Source: Cichorium intybus (Eukaryota > Streptophyta > Magnoliopsida > Asterales > Asteraceae). Taken from it: DNA of 64,000 nucleotides. The stretch is from assembly GCA_023525715.1 (NCBI GenBank), contig CM042016.1, positions 62,037,882 through 62,101,881 on the forward strand, written 5' to 3'. Positions 50,720 through 61,863 of this stretch are shown here, piece after piece (the stretch's first letter is position 1; each line of letters begins with the position of its first letter). Position numbers and translations under genes: made by a program. Below the pieces are notes generated by a model that did no database searches, was not told the origin of the DNA, and worked only from the letters and a program-made list of their open reading frames with translations.

Positions 50720-51175
50720 TGATACAGAAGTAAGAGACTTCTGACAAATAGAAAGGGGGATTCAGAGTTAGAAACTTCTGATAAATAGAAAAGGGGATTC
50801 AGAGTTAGCAACTTCTGATAAATAGAAAGGGGGAATTCAGAATTAGAAACTTCTGATAAATAGAAAGAGGGAATTCAGAATTAGAAACTTCTGATAAATA
50901 GAAAGGGGGAATTCAGAATTAGAAACTTCTGATAAATAGAAAGGGGGATTCAGAGTTAGAAATTTTTGATAAATAGAAAGGGGGAATTCAGAATTAGAAA
51001 CTTCTGATAAATAGAAAGGGGAATTCATAATTAGAAACTTCTGATAAATAGAATGGGGGAATTCAGAATTAGAAACTTCTGATAAATAGAAAGGGGGAAT
51101 TCAGAAGTAAGCGACTTCTGATAAATAGAAAGGGGGAATTCAGAAGTAAGTGACTTCTGATAAATAGAAAGGAGG
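50720..51175. repeat. 38-bp minisatellite, about 12 units
   Basis: Units of 37-39 bp with the core ACTTCTGATAAATAGAAAGG recur at about 50736, 50775, 50812, 50850, 50888, 50926, 50964, 51001, 51038, 51076, 51114 and 51152. It lies inside Copia-2 between the two env-position blocks. Although 38 is not a multiple of three, the minus strand stays open for long stretches in several frames. Confidence 0.92.
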
Positions 51176-52149
51176 TAATGAAAGAGGTACCGTTTTAACT
51201 TTTCGTTTCTTCTTTTTCGATGGTTGCTTGGACGGAGAGGACTCAGAAGCTTTCTTTTGAGTTTCTTGGGGACCTCACATTGTTTAAGAGAGTGAGATGG
51301 ATAATCAGGTACTCCTTCAGTGGAGGTGAGGTGAAAAGAGACAGCAGGTTCTGTTGGATCACCCAATTTCAGAAGGGCTGCAGGCAGTCTGCGAATTTTC
51401 CCAAATATGGAGTCTGTTTTGGTAGTATAGGGTTTGTCTTTGGGCATGACCAATTTGTTGTCTTCTGATCTGGGTGAAGGAATGGGGATCTGAAGATTCT
51501 GATAGATGTGCTCGATGCACATAGCCCAAAAACGTGCTGAGTGAATTTGACCTGTTGGTTTCAGGGAAGAGGGTATGTAGGAGAGGAAATCTTCAAAAAG
51601 AATGGCTGCATGATCAATTTCGCGACCAGAGTAAAAGCTCCAAAGGAGACCCATGAGGCGTCTGTTTAACTGGTCTGTACCACCTAATTTTCCAGTTAAG
51701 CACTTAATGATATAGTGGATGAGACATTGCCATAGGGGTGAGATGTGTCCTTTAGACATGTGGAATAGTTTTGGCAAATCATACAGATACCCCATATGGT
51801 AGATCATGGATTTGAGATCACCATCGGTTGGTTGGTCGAAAGTGGATTCGTAGTAAGGAAGATGAAGTGCTGCGGCAAAGATTTTCTTATCGATGATAAC
51901 ATGTTGATCGTTGTTTAGGGTTACGGCGTAACCGGTGGGACCTTTGGTGGCGGAGGAGACAATATCTTGTAGTAAGGAGACTGGTATAGCAGGGGGTGGA
52001 TGGAATAAAGCTCTAACCAGTGTGTGTCTCGAGAGTATGTGAACGAGGACGCGTAGGTGTTGTTTGTAAGCTTTGAGATCTTCTGAAAGGTAGAGATTGG
52101 AGAGGACAACAAGGACTGTTTCGTTGTCGCTCTTTGATTGGGAGGCCAT
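51031..52149 (-). pseudogene. Copia-2 env-position ORF, N-terminal block
   Basis: Minus-strand frame from an ATG at 52149 (MASQSKSDNETVLVVLSNLY). About 320 residues look like real protein: LVRALFHPPPAIPVSLLQDI, LHLPYYESTFDQP, PLWQCLIHYIIKCLTGKLGG and RLMGLLWSFYSGREIDHA. This resembles the extra ORF found after pol in plant Sirevirus-like elements. The last 50 or so residues are read from the minisatellite and are probably not protein; a GT at about 51190 (CGGTACCT) could be a splice donor. No signal peptide. Called env-like by position only. Confidence 0.6.
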
Positions 52150-53088
52150 TGAAGAGTTTTGCTGTGAGAGAGAAGAGTAATGGAGGTTTTAGGGTTGAAA
52201 GATTGGAAACGGCGGCGAGAGAGAGTTGTAATGAAAGAGAGGGAAGTGTGGACGAGATAACAGAGTGGGTGAGACTAGAAGAAGAGGGAACGGTTATAAC
52301 AATTTTGAAATTGTGTAAGAAACCGTCGGGTAAGGTAATGAAGGGACGTGTGAACAGTTATGTCAGAAAAGTGTGTGCTTGGCATTTAATGCTAGGAAAT
52401 GATGAAAAAGGATGGTCCATTAAAGGACGGACATGTGTGACAGAGAGAATATCCGTTGGAGAAATATCGATCGTGTGGTTTTCAATTATTGGACATTAAA
52501 TGTTTTTCGTATTTAATATACATTCTTATATTAAATATGTCGAGGAGAGGTGTCTAAGGTACGGATCAAAGTATCAGTTGTGGTTATGACTTGTTCAGGG
52601 GGTGAGTACTTCTGAGTGGATTTTCGAACCAGTAGAATTAGATTTCGGAGGTGGTGTGAACATCCGAAATTGTAATCTGAGATGGATTGCGGAGTGGAAA
52701 ATTCGGAGAGAGATAATTCCGAGTGGGGTTTCTGAGATATGGAATGAAATCATAACTATTGATTCAGAGGAAGAGGGTGGGGTTCTGAGGACTATTGATC
52801 AGAAGCGATATAAATGTGAAAGTTCGGATTGTGATTTGGAGAGAAAAACTCAGAATCTGCTTTATGAGTAAAGCAGTTCAATGGATAACTTAGGAGTTGT
52901 CATGTCATTTCTTTGGAGATAAACAATGGTACAGACTGTTTAAGATACGCAGTCAAATCATGTAGCACATCTCTATGTTACTAATCTCGAAGCAATGAGG
53001 TGTCATGAAATGGTAAGGGGGAAGTGATAATAAAAGGGGGTATGTTGTGAAACTTAGAAAGTGCACAGGAGAAGATTTGAGGACCAAT
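52150..53088. other. Spacer between env-position ORF and antisense Agenet ORF 1
   Basis: Probably holds the divergent 5' regions of the minus-strand env-position ORF (ATG at 52149) and the plus-strand Agenet ORF (ATG at 53089). Short plus-strand frames here have no recognisable domain. A TATA-like AATAAAAGGGGG lies at about 53029. Confidence 0.4.
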
Positions 53089-53508
53089 ATGGCTTCAAGA
53101 CGTCCGTTTAACCGTGATGAGAAGGTGGAGGTTAGAATGCAAGAGGGTGAGTTCGCGGGTGCTATTTATGATGGTGTGACCAAATCTGTGTGGAATCATC
53201 GTTATGAGGTGAAGATGACAACATTGACAGATGGATCCACTGGTGGTCCTTTGAATGTGCATGTGGATTTTGCATATCTGCAGCCTGTTCCTCCTAAGGT
53301 TTTGGTGGAGTTTAAACAGTTTGATTTTGTGGAGGTGTGGTACCGTCGAAGGTGGTGGCCAGCTGCCATTTCGAGGAAAACTCCATTCAATCAGTTCCAT
53401 GTGGTGTTGGTGGATGGGACTCGTCTGTTTGTGGATGAGTCGGAACTGAGAATTCATCAGAGGTATCATCTTGGAGAGACTCCGATGTGGCAATACTATA
53501 AGCTCTGA
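53089..53508 (+). CDS. Antisense Agenet-domain protein 1 in Copia-2
   Basis: 139 codons from the ATG at 53089 to TGA, uninterrupted and antisense to the host element. Two Agenet/Tudor-like modules: residues about 9-60 (EKVEVRMQEGEFAGAIYDGV ... LQPVPP) and about 65-125 (FDFVEVWYRRRWWPAAI ... LFVDESELRIHQ). The L-x-P-x-PP linker, the WW pair and the LR-x-H-type end are hallmarks of plant Agenet tandems, which bind histone tails or other modified peptides in chromatin proteins. No other domain. Upstream an in-frame extension without ATG reaches 53047. It is paralogous to the ORF at 54088. Role in the element unknown. Confidence 0.72.
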   Translation: MASRRPFNRDEKVEVRMQEGEFAGAIYDGVTKSVWNHRYEVKMTTLTDGSTGGPLNVHVDFAYLQPVPPKVLVEFKQFDFVEVWYRRRWWPAAISRKTPFNQFHVVLVDGTRLFVDESELRIHQRYHLGETPMWQYYKL

Positions 53509-54008
53509 TGTTTCGAAGAAGACTATTGTTTTTCTAGTATTTTATGTGTGTTATTTCAGATAGTGTGTTTGCTTGTGGCTAGAATTATGTGAAAATTGCT
53601 TTTGTTGTATGTTGTAATGTTTTGGGTGTTATGAATGAAAGTAAATTGTGGTGTTTGTTTGAAATTGTGGATGGTGTTCAGAAGTTTACATTCAGAGATA
53701 GGTTAGAAAGAAATCGGAGATGAAAAGATTTAGAGTGAAGACAAAGTTTGTCGTATCTAGAGGGAAGAAGTATAGAGAGAGAGAGAGAGGGAGTGGGAGA
53801 GTTAGGTGAGGGTGTCAGTTTTGGGAAAGGAGAACAATTTGTATGGGAGCAAGAGCAGTTTATCCATTATGCCGTCAAAGTTGCCGAACCGTCTAATCAA
53901 CCGTTTTAGGCCATGATGCTGATGTGACGGGTGCATTAACTGCCCACTAGGGTCATTATGACCTCTAATTAATTAAATTGGAGAAGGTGAATGGGCATGC
54001 TGATGGGT

Positions 54009-54017
54009 TATAAAAAG
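54009..54017 (+). promoter_or_regulatory. TATA box of antisense Agenet gene 2
   Basis: TATAAAAAG about 70 bp before the ATG at 54088, with an A-rich leader in between. This spacing is normal for a plant promoter and independent of the LTR promoters. Confidence 0.55.
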
Positions 54018-54087
54018 GGTTTTCGGCTAAATGTTTTAACAACTCATAACAAGAGAAAAAATACTGAAATATAATTTGCTTTCAACA

Positions 54088-54558
54088 ATGGCTCAATTTT
54101 TCTTCAATTGCTTCGATGAGGTCGAGGTAAAACTTACGCAAGGAGACTTTGCAGGAGGGTATTACGAGGGTGTGATCACAAAGACGTGGAAGCGACGTTG
54201 TGAAGTTCAGCTTCGATGTCTGCCGGACAACACGACAGGGAAGATGATGATCGTAAGGGTCAAGTACGGTGTTCTTCATCCTATTCCTCCTACGGTGATA
54301 GTGGAATACAAAGTTGGAGACTATGTCGATGCATGGGATCGACAAGGATGGTGGAGTGGAGTCGTCGACGATGTGCTTAACGACGATGTGTATGATGTTG
54401 TGCTGCTGGACGGGAAGATTGTGCGATTGTGTGATTTCTATGTGCGAATCACTCAAAACTTTACGTATGGCACTCCTCCAAAAATGGCAGTACAACAAGC
54501 ATTAAGGAGGGGGGATGAAGTATTAGTCTTTTGTGTTTTGAATGTATTAAAATTTTAA
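54088..54558 (+). CDS. Antisense Agenet-domain protein 2 in Copia-2
   Basis: 156 codons from the ATG at 54088 to TAA, intact. Same architecture as the protein at 53089: first module DEVEVKLTQGDFAGGYYEGV ... VLHPIPP, second module VGDYVDAWDRQGWWSGVV ... VRLCDFYVRI, then a short hydrophobic tail (DEVLVFCVLNVLKF). It starts about 580 bp downstream of the first gene in the same direction and ends 280 bp from the RNase H end of pol, which points the opposite way. Agenet tandems read histone marks or bind nuclear partners in plants. A role in targeting or in evading silencing is conceivable but only inference. Confidence 0.75.
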   Translation: MAQFFFNCFDEVEVKLTQGDFAGGYYEGVITKTWKRRCEVQLRCLPDNTTGKMMIVRVKYGVLHPIPPTVIVEYKVGDYVDAWDRQGWWSGVVDDVLNDDVYDVVLLDGKIVRLCDFYVRITQNFTYGTPPKMAVQQALRRGDEVLVFCVLNVLKF

Positions 54559-54837
54559 GTCGTAGCTTTTGAGATGTTTTAGTGTATACGACTTAATAGA
54601 TTAAGATGATGTAACTTTTTTAATCTTTAATGGAAAGATATTTTGCTTTTATGTGTGTATTGGTAACCCTAAACTGAAATATGTGATACAGTTACTGTGT
54701 TTGGGAATGTTGAGAGAGATTTTATGAGGCTATTATGAGAGAAGTCGGAAGGCTTAAAGTTCTGAGAGTGTAGTCAGAAATTGTTCAGGACTGAGTGTTT
54801 GCTGAATGGATGATAGTCAGAAACTGAATATCATTCT

Positions 54838-55304
54838 CTAATGATCAGAATCACGATTTAGCATACCCAATTTGTCCAGAAAGTTATTGAATTTTGTAGA
54901 ATCTAAGGCTTTGGTGAAGACATCAGCGACTTGTTCATCAGTAGGAACGAAGTAGAGTTCGATGTTACCCTCTAGGATCTGATACTTGATGAAGTGATAC
55001 CTAAGATCGATGTGCTTCGTCATAGAGTGCTGAATAGGATTATAGAGATCGCTATGGCACTCTTGGAGTCACAGTAGATAGGAACTTGAAGAAATCGGTA
55101 GCCATAATCCATGAGTTGAGTCTTCATCCAGAGAACTTGTGAACAGCAGGTAGATGCAGCCACATATTCTGCTTCTGCTGATGACAAGGCGACACAATTT
55201 TGTTTCTTGGAGGACCAGCTGACTAATCTTCCACCTAGAAATTGACAGCCTCCGGAAGTGCTTTTCCGATACAATTTACATCCGACATGGTCCGAATCGG
55301 TGAA
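54838..55304 (-). pseudogene. Copia-2 RNase H
   Basis: Minus-strand Copia RNase H in two frames: 55020-55274 (YRKSTSGGCQFLGGRLVSWS, LSSAEAEYVAAS, IYCDSKSAI) and 54838-55023 (TKHIDLRYHFIK, VADVFTKAL). A stop near 55290 separates it from RT, and a frameshift near 55020 follows the CDSKSAI motif. Catalytic Asp and Glu motifs are still visible. It would degrade the RNA strand of the RNA-DNA hybrid. Confidence 0.9.
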
Positions 55305-56330
55305 TTATTGAAGTTTGAAGTTGTCTCCGATTGGATACCATAGTCCCATTGCCTTAGTACCTTTGAGGTATTTAAATAGTTGTTTTACTGCTGTCAGATG
55401 TGACATTTTCGGAGCAGGTTGATATCTGGCACACAGGCAGGTTGAAAACATGATGTCGGGTCTACTTGCGGTTAGGTACAAGAGTGAGCCTATCATTCCT
55501 CGATACATCTTATGATCTACTGGCTCGCCTTCGGGGTCTGCAGAGATTTTATGATTGGTGGATATCGGAACTTTGGCAGTAGAACAATTTTCAAGGGAAA
55601 ATTTATTCAGAAGTTCATTTGTATATTTTTCTTGATGAATGAAAATGCCTCTCTTGGTTTGTTTAATTTGTAGACCTAGGAAGAAATTTATTTGTCTGTT
55701 CATGCTCATGTGAAATTTGTCTGTCATCACTTTTGCGAATTCATCAACCATTGCTTGATTTGTGGATCCGAATATAATGTCATCTACATAGACTTGAACG
55801 ATCATGATGTGATTTTGATGTGATCGAACGAAGAATGTAGGATCAATGACTCCTCTTCTGTATCCTGATGATACCAGAAAGGTTGATAATGTTTCATACC
55901 AAGCTCTGGGTGATTGCTTTAGACCGTATACAGCCTTATTCAGACGGTACACATGGTTGGGTCGAGATAGATCTTCAAAACCAGGAGGTTGTTGAAGATA
56001 AACTGTTTCTTGAAGATCACCTTGGAGAAATGCACTTTTTACATCCATTTGATGTACTATAATATTTTTATGTGCAGCGTAGGCTAGAATGATCGAATGG
56101 CTTCTAGTCTAGCTATAGGTGCATAAGTTTCATCATAGTCAAGTCCTTCAATCTGACTATACCCTTTTGCTACTAATCTGGCTTTGTTTCTAACTACTTT
56201 TCCCATGTCATCAAGTTTGTTTCTAAAGACCAATATAGTACCTATGACTCTGTGATTTGAGGGTCTCAGAACAAGATCCCAGACATTGTTTCTCTTAAAT
56301 TATGATAGTTCTTCTTGCATGGCTTTTATC
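55305..56330 (-). pseudogene. Copia-2 reverse transcriptase
   Basis: Minus strand. The main frame 55305-56048 carries MDVKSAFLQGDLQETVYLQQ, YGLKQSPRAWYETL and the catalytic VYVDDIIFGST, ending with the thumb (SLLYLTASRPDIMFSTCLCA). The N-terminal part (56049-56330, with [20 protein letters not shown]) has several stops. Type Ty1/Copia, closest in layout to Sirevirus. Inactive because of the stops. Confidence 0.92.
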
Positions 56331-57111
56331 CAATCGTCGTCTAGAGCGTCTAGAACTGTTTTTGGTTCAACTTTACTGATGTATGCTGCATAATGGCATT
56401 CATCCTGGATTGATTTCTTTGACCTTGTCTGAACCTTGGATGAGGGATCTTTGATGATTTGATTCGGAGGATGACTTCGAGTCCATTTATGTAACCTTGG
56501 AAGAAGAGCTGGGTCAGGAATAGGAGGGGGAACATCTTGAATGAAGTGGGTGTCTTCAGGAGATGTGTTTTGAATTTGAGATTTTTCAGCAGATGTATTT
56601 TCATCGGCTTCAAAGATGAAGACTGGTGAATTATTAATAGCAGCATCAGAGGAGTTAAATTGAGCATCTTCTGATGGGACATCTGCTGACAGGGTATCTC
56701 CTGAGTATTGATGGTCTCCCTCGGATTGGGGTATCCCATCAACATGAGTAGGGAGTCTTGACTCCCCCTCAGAGGTTGCTGGGTGTGAGGGTTCTTTCTG
56801 AGTCTAATGAATTCAGAGAAGGGAGCGAGAGCTCCCCCTCAATTTCTGGAGTGTTGATCAGAGATTCTGTTTGATTGTCAGATGGCATGGGTTCTGATGA
56901 TGTGGAAGGTCCTGATGCTGAGATGATTTGCTGAATGGCATCAGGAGAGTGGATAACTTCGGCATCTTTTGCAATTACTGGTGTGTCAAAGAGTAAGTCG
57001 TAATTGATTTCAACTGTATGAATGGGTCGATGTCCCACTGGAATATCATTCTCCATTACATATAGAATATCTTGATTCTTCTTTCTCCATTGGTACTGAT
57101 CGTCGAATTCT
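56331..57111 (-). pseudogene. Copia-2 integrase-RT linker
   Basis: Pro/Ser/Glu-rich minus-strand sequence in shifted frames (95-residue frame at 56769-57056 starting MENDIPVGHRPIHTVEINYD). This variable linker joins integrase and RT in Copia polyproteins. CCCCCTC stretches near 56763 and 56833 are purine tracts on the sense strand. Confidence 0.55.
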
Positions 57112-57112
57112 A

Positions 57113-57275
57113 TGTCGAAGTTATCTTCAATGACTCGTGTTCTTTTGTTTAGAACCCGATAAGCAACTGATTTTGAGGAGTAACCAAAGATATGAAGAAA
57201 TTTGTTATTTTAAATGACTCGTGTTCTTTTGTTTAGAACCCGAAGTTATCTTCAATGACTCGTGTTCTTTTGCTT
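57113..57275. repeat. Short direct duplications in the integrase end of Copia-2
   Basis: The segment AATGACTCGTGTTCTTTTG occurs three times (about 57130, 57213 and 57255), and GAAGAAATTTG is repeated near 57195 and 57349. This local rearrangement scrambles the C-terminal integrase frame. Confidence 0.75.
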
Positions 57276-58480
57276 CATCACTTTTAGGTGAAAATTTTCC
57301 CAAGTGATCTTTGTTATTTTTAATGAAGCGTCTGCAACCAAAGATATGAAGAAATTTGACATTGGTTTTCGTCCGTTTAAGATTTCATAGGGTGTTTTCT
57401 GTAGTCGTTTGTTGATGATGGATCGATTCTTAACAAAGCATGCGGTTGCTGGTGCTTCTGCCCAGAACGTTAGAGGAAGATTTGCAAAAGTCAGCATTGA
57501 TCGAGCTGCTTCCACTAAGGTTTTGTTTCTTCTTTCTACGACACCGTTTTGTTGAGATGTATATGGTGCTGAGAAGTTGTGCTCTATTCATTTTAGTGCT
57601 AGAAATTCTTCTATTTGCTTATTGTTGAACTCAGTTCCATTATCACTTCGGATTCTTCTTACTGGTAGTTGAATTTTGAGTTCGATTGATGTAATAAAAT
57701 TTATGAGTTCTGTGAAAGTGTCTGATTTTAATCTTAAGAAAAATACCCAGGTGAATCGGGAGTAATCGTCTACGATAACTAGGATGTATTTCTTGTGATT
57801 CAAACTAGCAATAGTTGATGGACCACAGAGATCCATATGGAGAAGTTCTAATGGGTGAGTAATACTTGAGTCGGTGATTGATTTGTGAGGTTTCTTCTTT
57901 TGCTTGCCTAATGCACATGCTACGCATAGGTTTTCGTTGTCAAACCTCAAAAGTGACATTCCTCTGACCATTTCTCCTGTTACCAACTGACTCATATATC
58001 GGAAGTTGAGATGAGCTAGTTTTCGATGCTATAACCAGCTGACTTCAGAATGAGCTTTAGACAGTAGACATAATCTTGGTTTTCCGATAAACATAGAGAT
58101 GTCCAAAGGAAACATGTTGAGTTGTCTTGGAGATTTTATTAGACATCTGTCTCTGTTGCTCGTCATGATGTAGCTAAATTCATTGTCGAATTCAACTCGT
58201 AGACCGGTACTGACCAGTTGACCTACTATTAAGAGGTTGTGTTTAAGTCCGAGAACATAGGCAACCTTCTGAATGGTGAAGTTTCCGTTTGTTAGTACAC
58301 CATAGCCTTTGATGATGTCGTTTGCGTCATTTCAGAATGTGACATATCCTCCAAAGCTGACTTCTCTGTAATCTCTTAGAAACTCCAATCTTCCGGTCAT
58401 GTGCATTGAGCAGGCGCTGTCAATTAGTCATTCGTCATCCTGCTCTTCCGTACTAAATGCCTGAAAGATTAGACAGTTAG
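57252..58480 (-). pseudogene. Copia-2 protease and integrase
   Basis: Minus strand. The protease active-site segment DSACSMHMTG lies near 58400-58430 and is preceded by a TGA. Then come LSKAHSEVSW and the GAG-pre-integrase part, integrase 57588-57995 (HMDLCGP, VDDYSRFTWVFFL, IRSDNGTEFNN), a TGA near 57587, then the glutamate region TSQQNGVVERRNKTLVEAAR and the C-terminal TPYEILNGRKP. DDE residues are visible but at least three stops interrupt the frame. Confidence 0.88.
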
Positions 58481-59026
58481 TTTGGGTACCCAAACTTTTT
58501 TGGTCCCATTTGCTTTTATGGATATGGAAGATTTATTTTTGACAATTGATTTGATGGGAGTTTCAGTTTCAGAGGGTGAGTTTGGCTCAGAAGTGGATGT
58601 TTTTACAACCCACTCTTGAACAAATCTTTTTGAGAGTTTTGGAGAGTGGTTTTTTGTTGGGTGCTTAATGTTTTTTAAATCAGAGACACCAATTGTTTTA
58701 GAATGATGTTTGCAACAACGACAACAAATATTATTTTGTTGTCATTTTAATATTTTCGGAGTGGTCTCAGAATGATTAGAGTTCTGAATCTTGGTTCCGA
58801 TAGCTTTTGGAGCTTGTTTGTTGCTTCTGATGATATTTGAAAACGAAATTTTTTGTTCAAGGAATTCATTCACAGGTTTCTTTGATGTTACTAGACTATT
58901 TTGAGTAATTTTCGAATTTTTCATTAATTTTGGAAATTCTGAGTTGTAGTCGGATTTTCTGATATTTTGAAATTGCTGACTGGGTTTGATGTTTGGAGTT
59001 GGAAGTAATCCCTTGTGGATATACTT
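58481..59026 (-). pseudogene. Copia-2 gag-protease spacer
   Basis: Lys/Ser/Asn-rich minus-strand remnants in several frames between the gag ORF and the protease active site (for example a 60-residue frame at 58742-58924). No domain recognised. Confidence 0.4.
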
Positions 59027-61863
59027 TCAGAGTGTGGAAGAAGTAGATCTCTGAGTATGACTTGGAGTGACAGTAGTTGACTTAGCTTCTGATCGTTTCT
59101 GAGTGTAGAAGCATTCCTTGTGTTCAAATCTTGCGTGAGATCGAGGAGATCGGAGATCTTTTCTGTCTAGAATTGGTTTTACTCCTTGTTTGATTAGATT
59201 CTTTCCTTTTTCTCTTTGAAAAATTTCTCTTGGGGAAGAGTCAGATAAAGAATCATTCAAAGAGTCTATCTCCTTATGATTTACTTTAAGTTTTTTGAGC
59301 GAAATTCTGATTGGATTGTTTGAAAAGTTATGTTGTGATTTATCTTCGTACAAATTTGTGTCAGAACACGATGGTTCGGAAGTCATATTGGATGTGTCAT
59401 CAACATTAGGATTTCTGATTGTAATTTTGGTCAAATCATTTTTAATGACGATGCTGTCTGGGGACTTTTCCATTTCAATTTCTTCATCAACCTTTTCTTT
59501 ATTTAAATTTTCCAAATCCTTAGAGTTTGGAATACATTTTCTAGTAATATAGTTACTTTGCTGATCATTTAAGAAAGAGTGTTGCTGAGAACTTGATGAT
59601 GGATAGTTTGTGACCGTGGTAACGTGTTTAGGCATGAATGGGACTGAAGCTATAGACAATTTGCTTATTTCGGCACTGTCTGCTTCTGAGAAATATGAGA
59701 AGGGAATGTTAACTCCTTCTTTTGACTCAGAAATGACAATTTCTAATTCATTGGCGACAGTTTTAGAGAGATTCTTGGTTGTGTCCTCATCGTGTTTATC
59801 ATCATATTCATTTGAGGGATATTGAAAAAATGGACTTTTGCTGTTGTAAATAGGATAGTTTTTATTTGTGGTTTTTCTTGCCCATCCCCAATTAAAAGTG
59901 TTTTCTGAAGAATTAGTGTTAGCAGGAGATTTGAAAATTTCAGTTGCATGATACAACTGATCTACTAATTTGTTTAGTCTTACATTATCGCTTCGGGCTA
60001 AATCCCTTTGCGATGTCAAAAGCTGATTTGAATTTTCTAACAAAGTCCTAGAAGTCTGTTCGATCTTCAAATCAACAGTAAGTTTATCACAAAATAGTTT
60101 CTTATCCTCTAGCCTATTCTTCAACTTTATCACTTCGTCATACCCATCATCCATTTCTTCCAGAACCCGCTGATATGCAGCTAAGGCATCTGCACAAGTG
60201 TTAGATATTCTTTCTAGAGCAGCTTCTAGATTATTAGAGTAAATCTGATGTGTATGAAGCATGTTACGTACCTGTTCGATGATACTTACACCTTTGCCTG
60301 TCTTGTGGTTGACCATGACGGCATAGTTCATTGGTATGTAGGAAGATGAGGATTCAGCGGTGTCGTTAAGATGTTTGGAGCTTGCCAACCCTGGGATTGG
60401 AGTTTCTCGGTTTGCTTGCACCATCATGCATTCTCCAAATCCTTTTCCTCGTTTTCGCTTGTTTTCAAACTGTTCATCATCATCTCCTGAGGACCAGATC
60501 TCAACGTTTCCGGATGCTACAAATGCTTTGACTTTTTCTTCTTCTTTTGCTTTCGGATAATTCCTTGGTGCTCTAAAATCAGCAGCATAGTGCCATAGAC
60601 CTTCGCAGTTGTGACATTTGATCACTTCTGATTCTTTCTTTTCAGGAGTTGGAGTTTGACTAGTGCTGATATCTGGAGCTGTCTTTGATTTTTCTTGTTG
60701 CTTATCTTCTGATTTTGGATAGCAATGATTTTGACCAGATTGTTGATATCCTTTCTGATAGTTGTTCTGGGGTCGATATTCTGTATTTTGATTAGAAGAA
60801 CGGAAGTGCTTTTTCTGACTAGAGTAGGATGGTATTCTGTTGAACTTCTGACTGATCATATCAATCTCATGTTGGTAGGCTGCTTCTTCTGCTTCATCGT
60901 ATTCTGAGTAGTATGATTCAGTAGTTTGTACTGGTGCTGGAAGTGCAAGGGTTGGAGATTTGGATTGAATAGATGGTTGTGAAATTTGAGATGATTGGTA
61001 TTGAACTAATGGGGTTTGATAGTGTGAAGGGTAAGAAATTTGTGGTTCAGAAGGGTGATATGAAGGTATAGGATTTGGTTGCTGAGGTTGTGGTAAGTTT
61101 TCAGTAGGAGCAATCTGAGGTGAAGAGAAGTTAGGGTTGGTTTGTTGCTGAGTTGCTTGCGGATATTGTACCAGTTGCTGAAGGGTGTTGTCCATCGTTG
61201 TATAGTTGTGCCCAGCAATTAGAGCCAGAGGTCCACCAAGTTGCTGCTGTTGTTGATTGCTCTTTATGTCATTCTCTTGTCCAATGAGATTGTTGTACAG
61301 TCGGTACATATTGAAAGTTTTCAACTTTCCTGAATCTTGAAGAATCATTTTGACAAGCATCCAGTCTTTTCCAAGTCCCTCAAGAAATCGATGGTTGATT
61401 TCCTGATTGGTTCTTTCTGCTCCTGAGCTTAGAAGTCTGGTTACTATTATGGAGAACCGAGTGAATGCTTGTCTTAGTGATTCTCCGGGAAATGCTGAGA
61501 AGTGGGTGTATTCAGAGAGACTTGACACCAATTTTTGATCTTTAGCTTCCTCCGTTCCTAAGAACATATTCTGTAAGAGAACCAAGATCTGTTGAGCTGT
61601 TGTACAATTTTGTATGAGATCAAAGAGTTCTGGAGGAATTCCACATTGGATTTCTGTGAAAGCAATTTGGTCGTTGTCCATTTTCTCTATATCCAGGGGA
61701 GTTAGCCTTGGATGAGAAGTGCCACCTAGTGCTTCTTCTGCAGTGTCTGGTCTAGGGGTGTATGTTGGAAGATGCGGTCCTTCTTCGACTGAACGCCAAA
61801 TGTCTTTCCCTTTGGTTTTAAGATAGTTGTGCATACGAGATGCCTAGCCATTATACTCAGTAG
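59027..61863 (-). pseudogene. Copia-2 gag (long, about 935 aa open)
   Basis: Minus-strand frame, open for 935 codons from the ATG at 61834; recognisable gag continues upstream of it past a TAG at about 61846-61848, so the original start was further upstream. Parts: UBN2-type gag (residues about 1-190, MHNYLKTKGKDIW to LYNNLIGQE), a Gln/Pro/Ser-rich region (190-390), a zinc knuckle CHNCEGLWHYAADF near 415, a coiled coil (about 540-640, LEAALERISNTCADALAAYQ) and a long Ser/Lys/Asp-rich tail. In the knuckle the last Cys is Phe and a Gly is Trp, so zinc binding is lost. Such a long gag fits Sireviruses. Confidence 0.88.

Noticed and set aside
50720..51175. Regular repeat that could suggest a CRISPR array
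   Set aside because: The units are contiguous with no unique spacers, in a plant retrotransposon; it is a minisatellite.
53047..53088. 14-codon extension upstream of Agenet ORF 1
   Set aside because: It begins at GTG, not ATG; the first ATG at 53089 is the likelier start.
54082..54498. 138-codon minus-strand frame opposite Agenet gene 2
   Set aside because: Shadow of the plus-strand Agenet ORF; His/Ser-rich without a domain.
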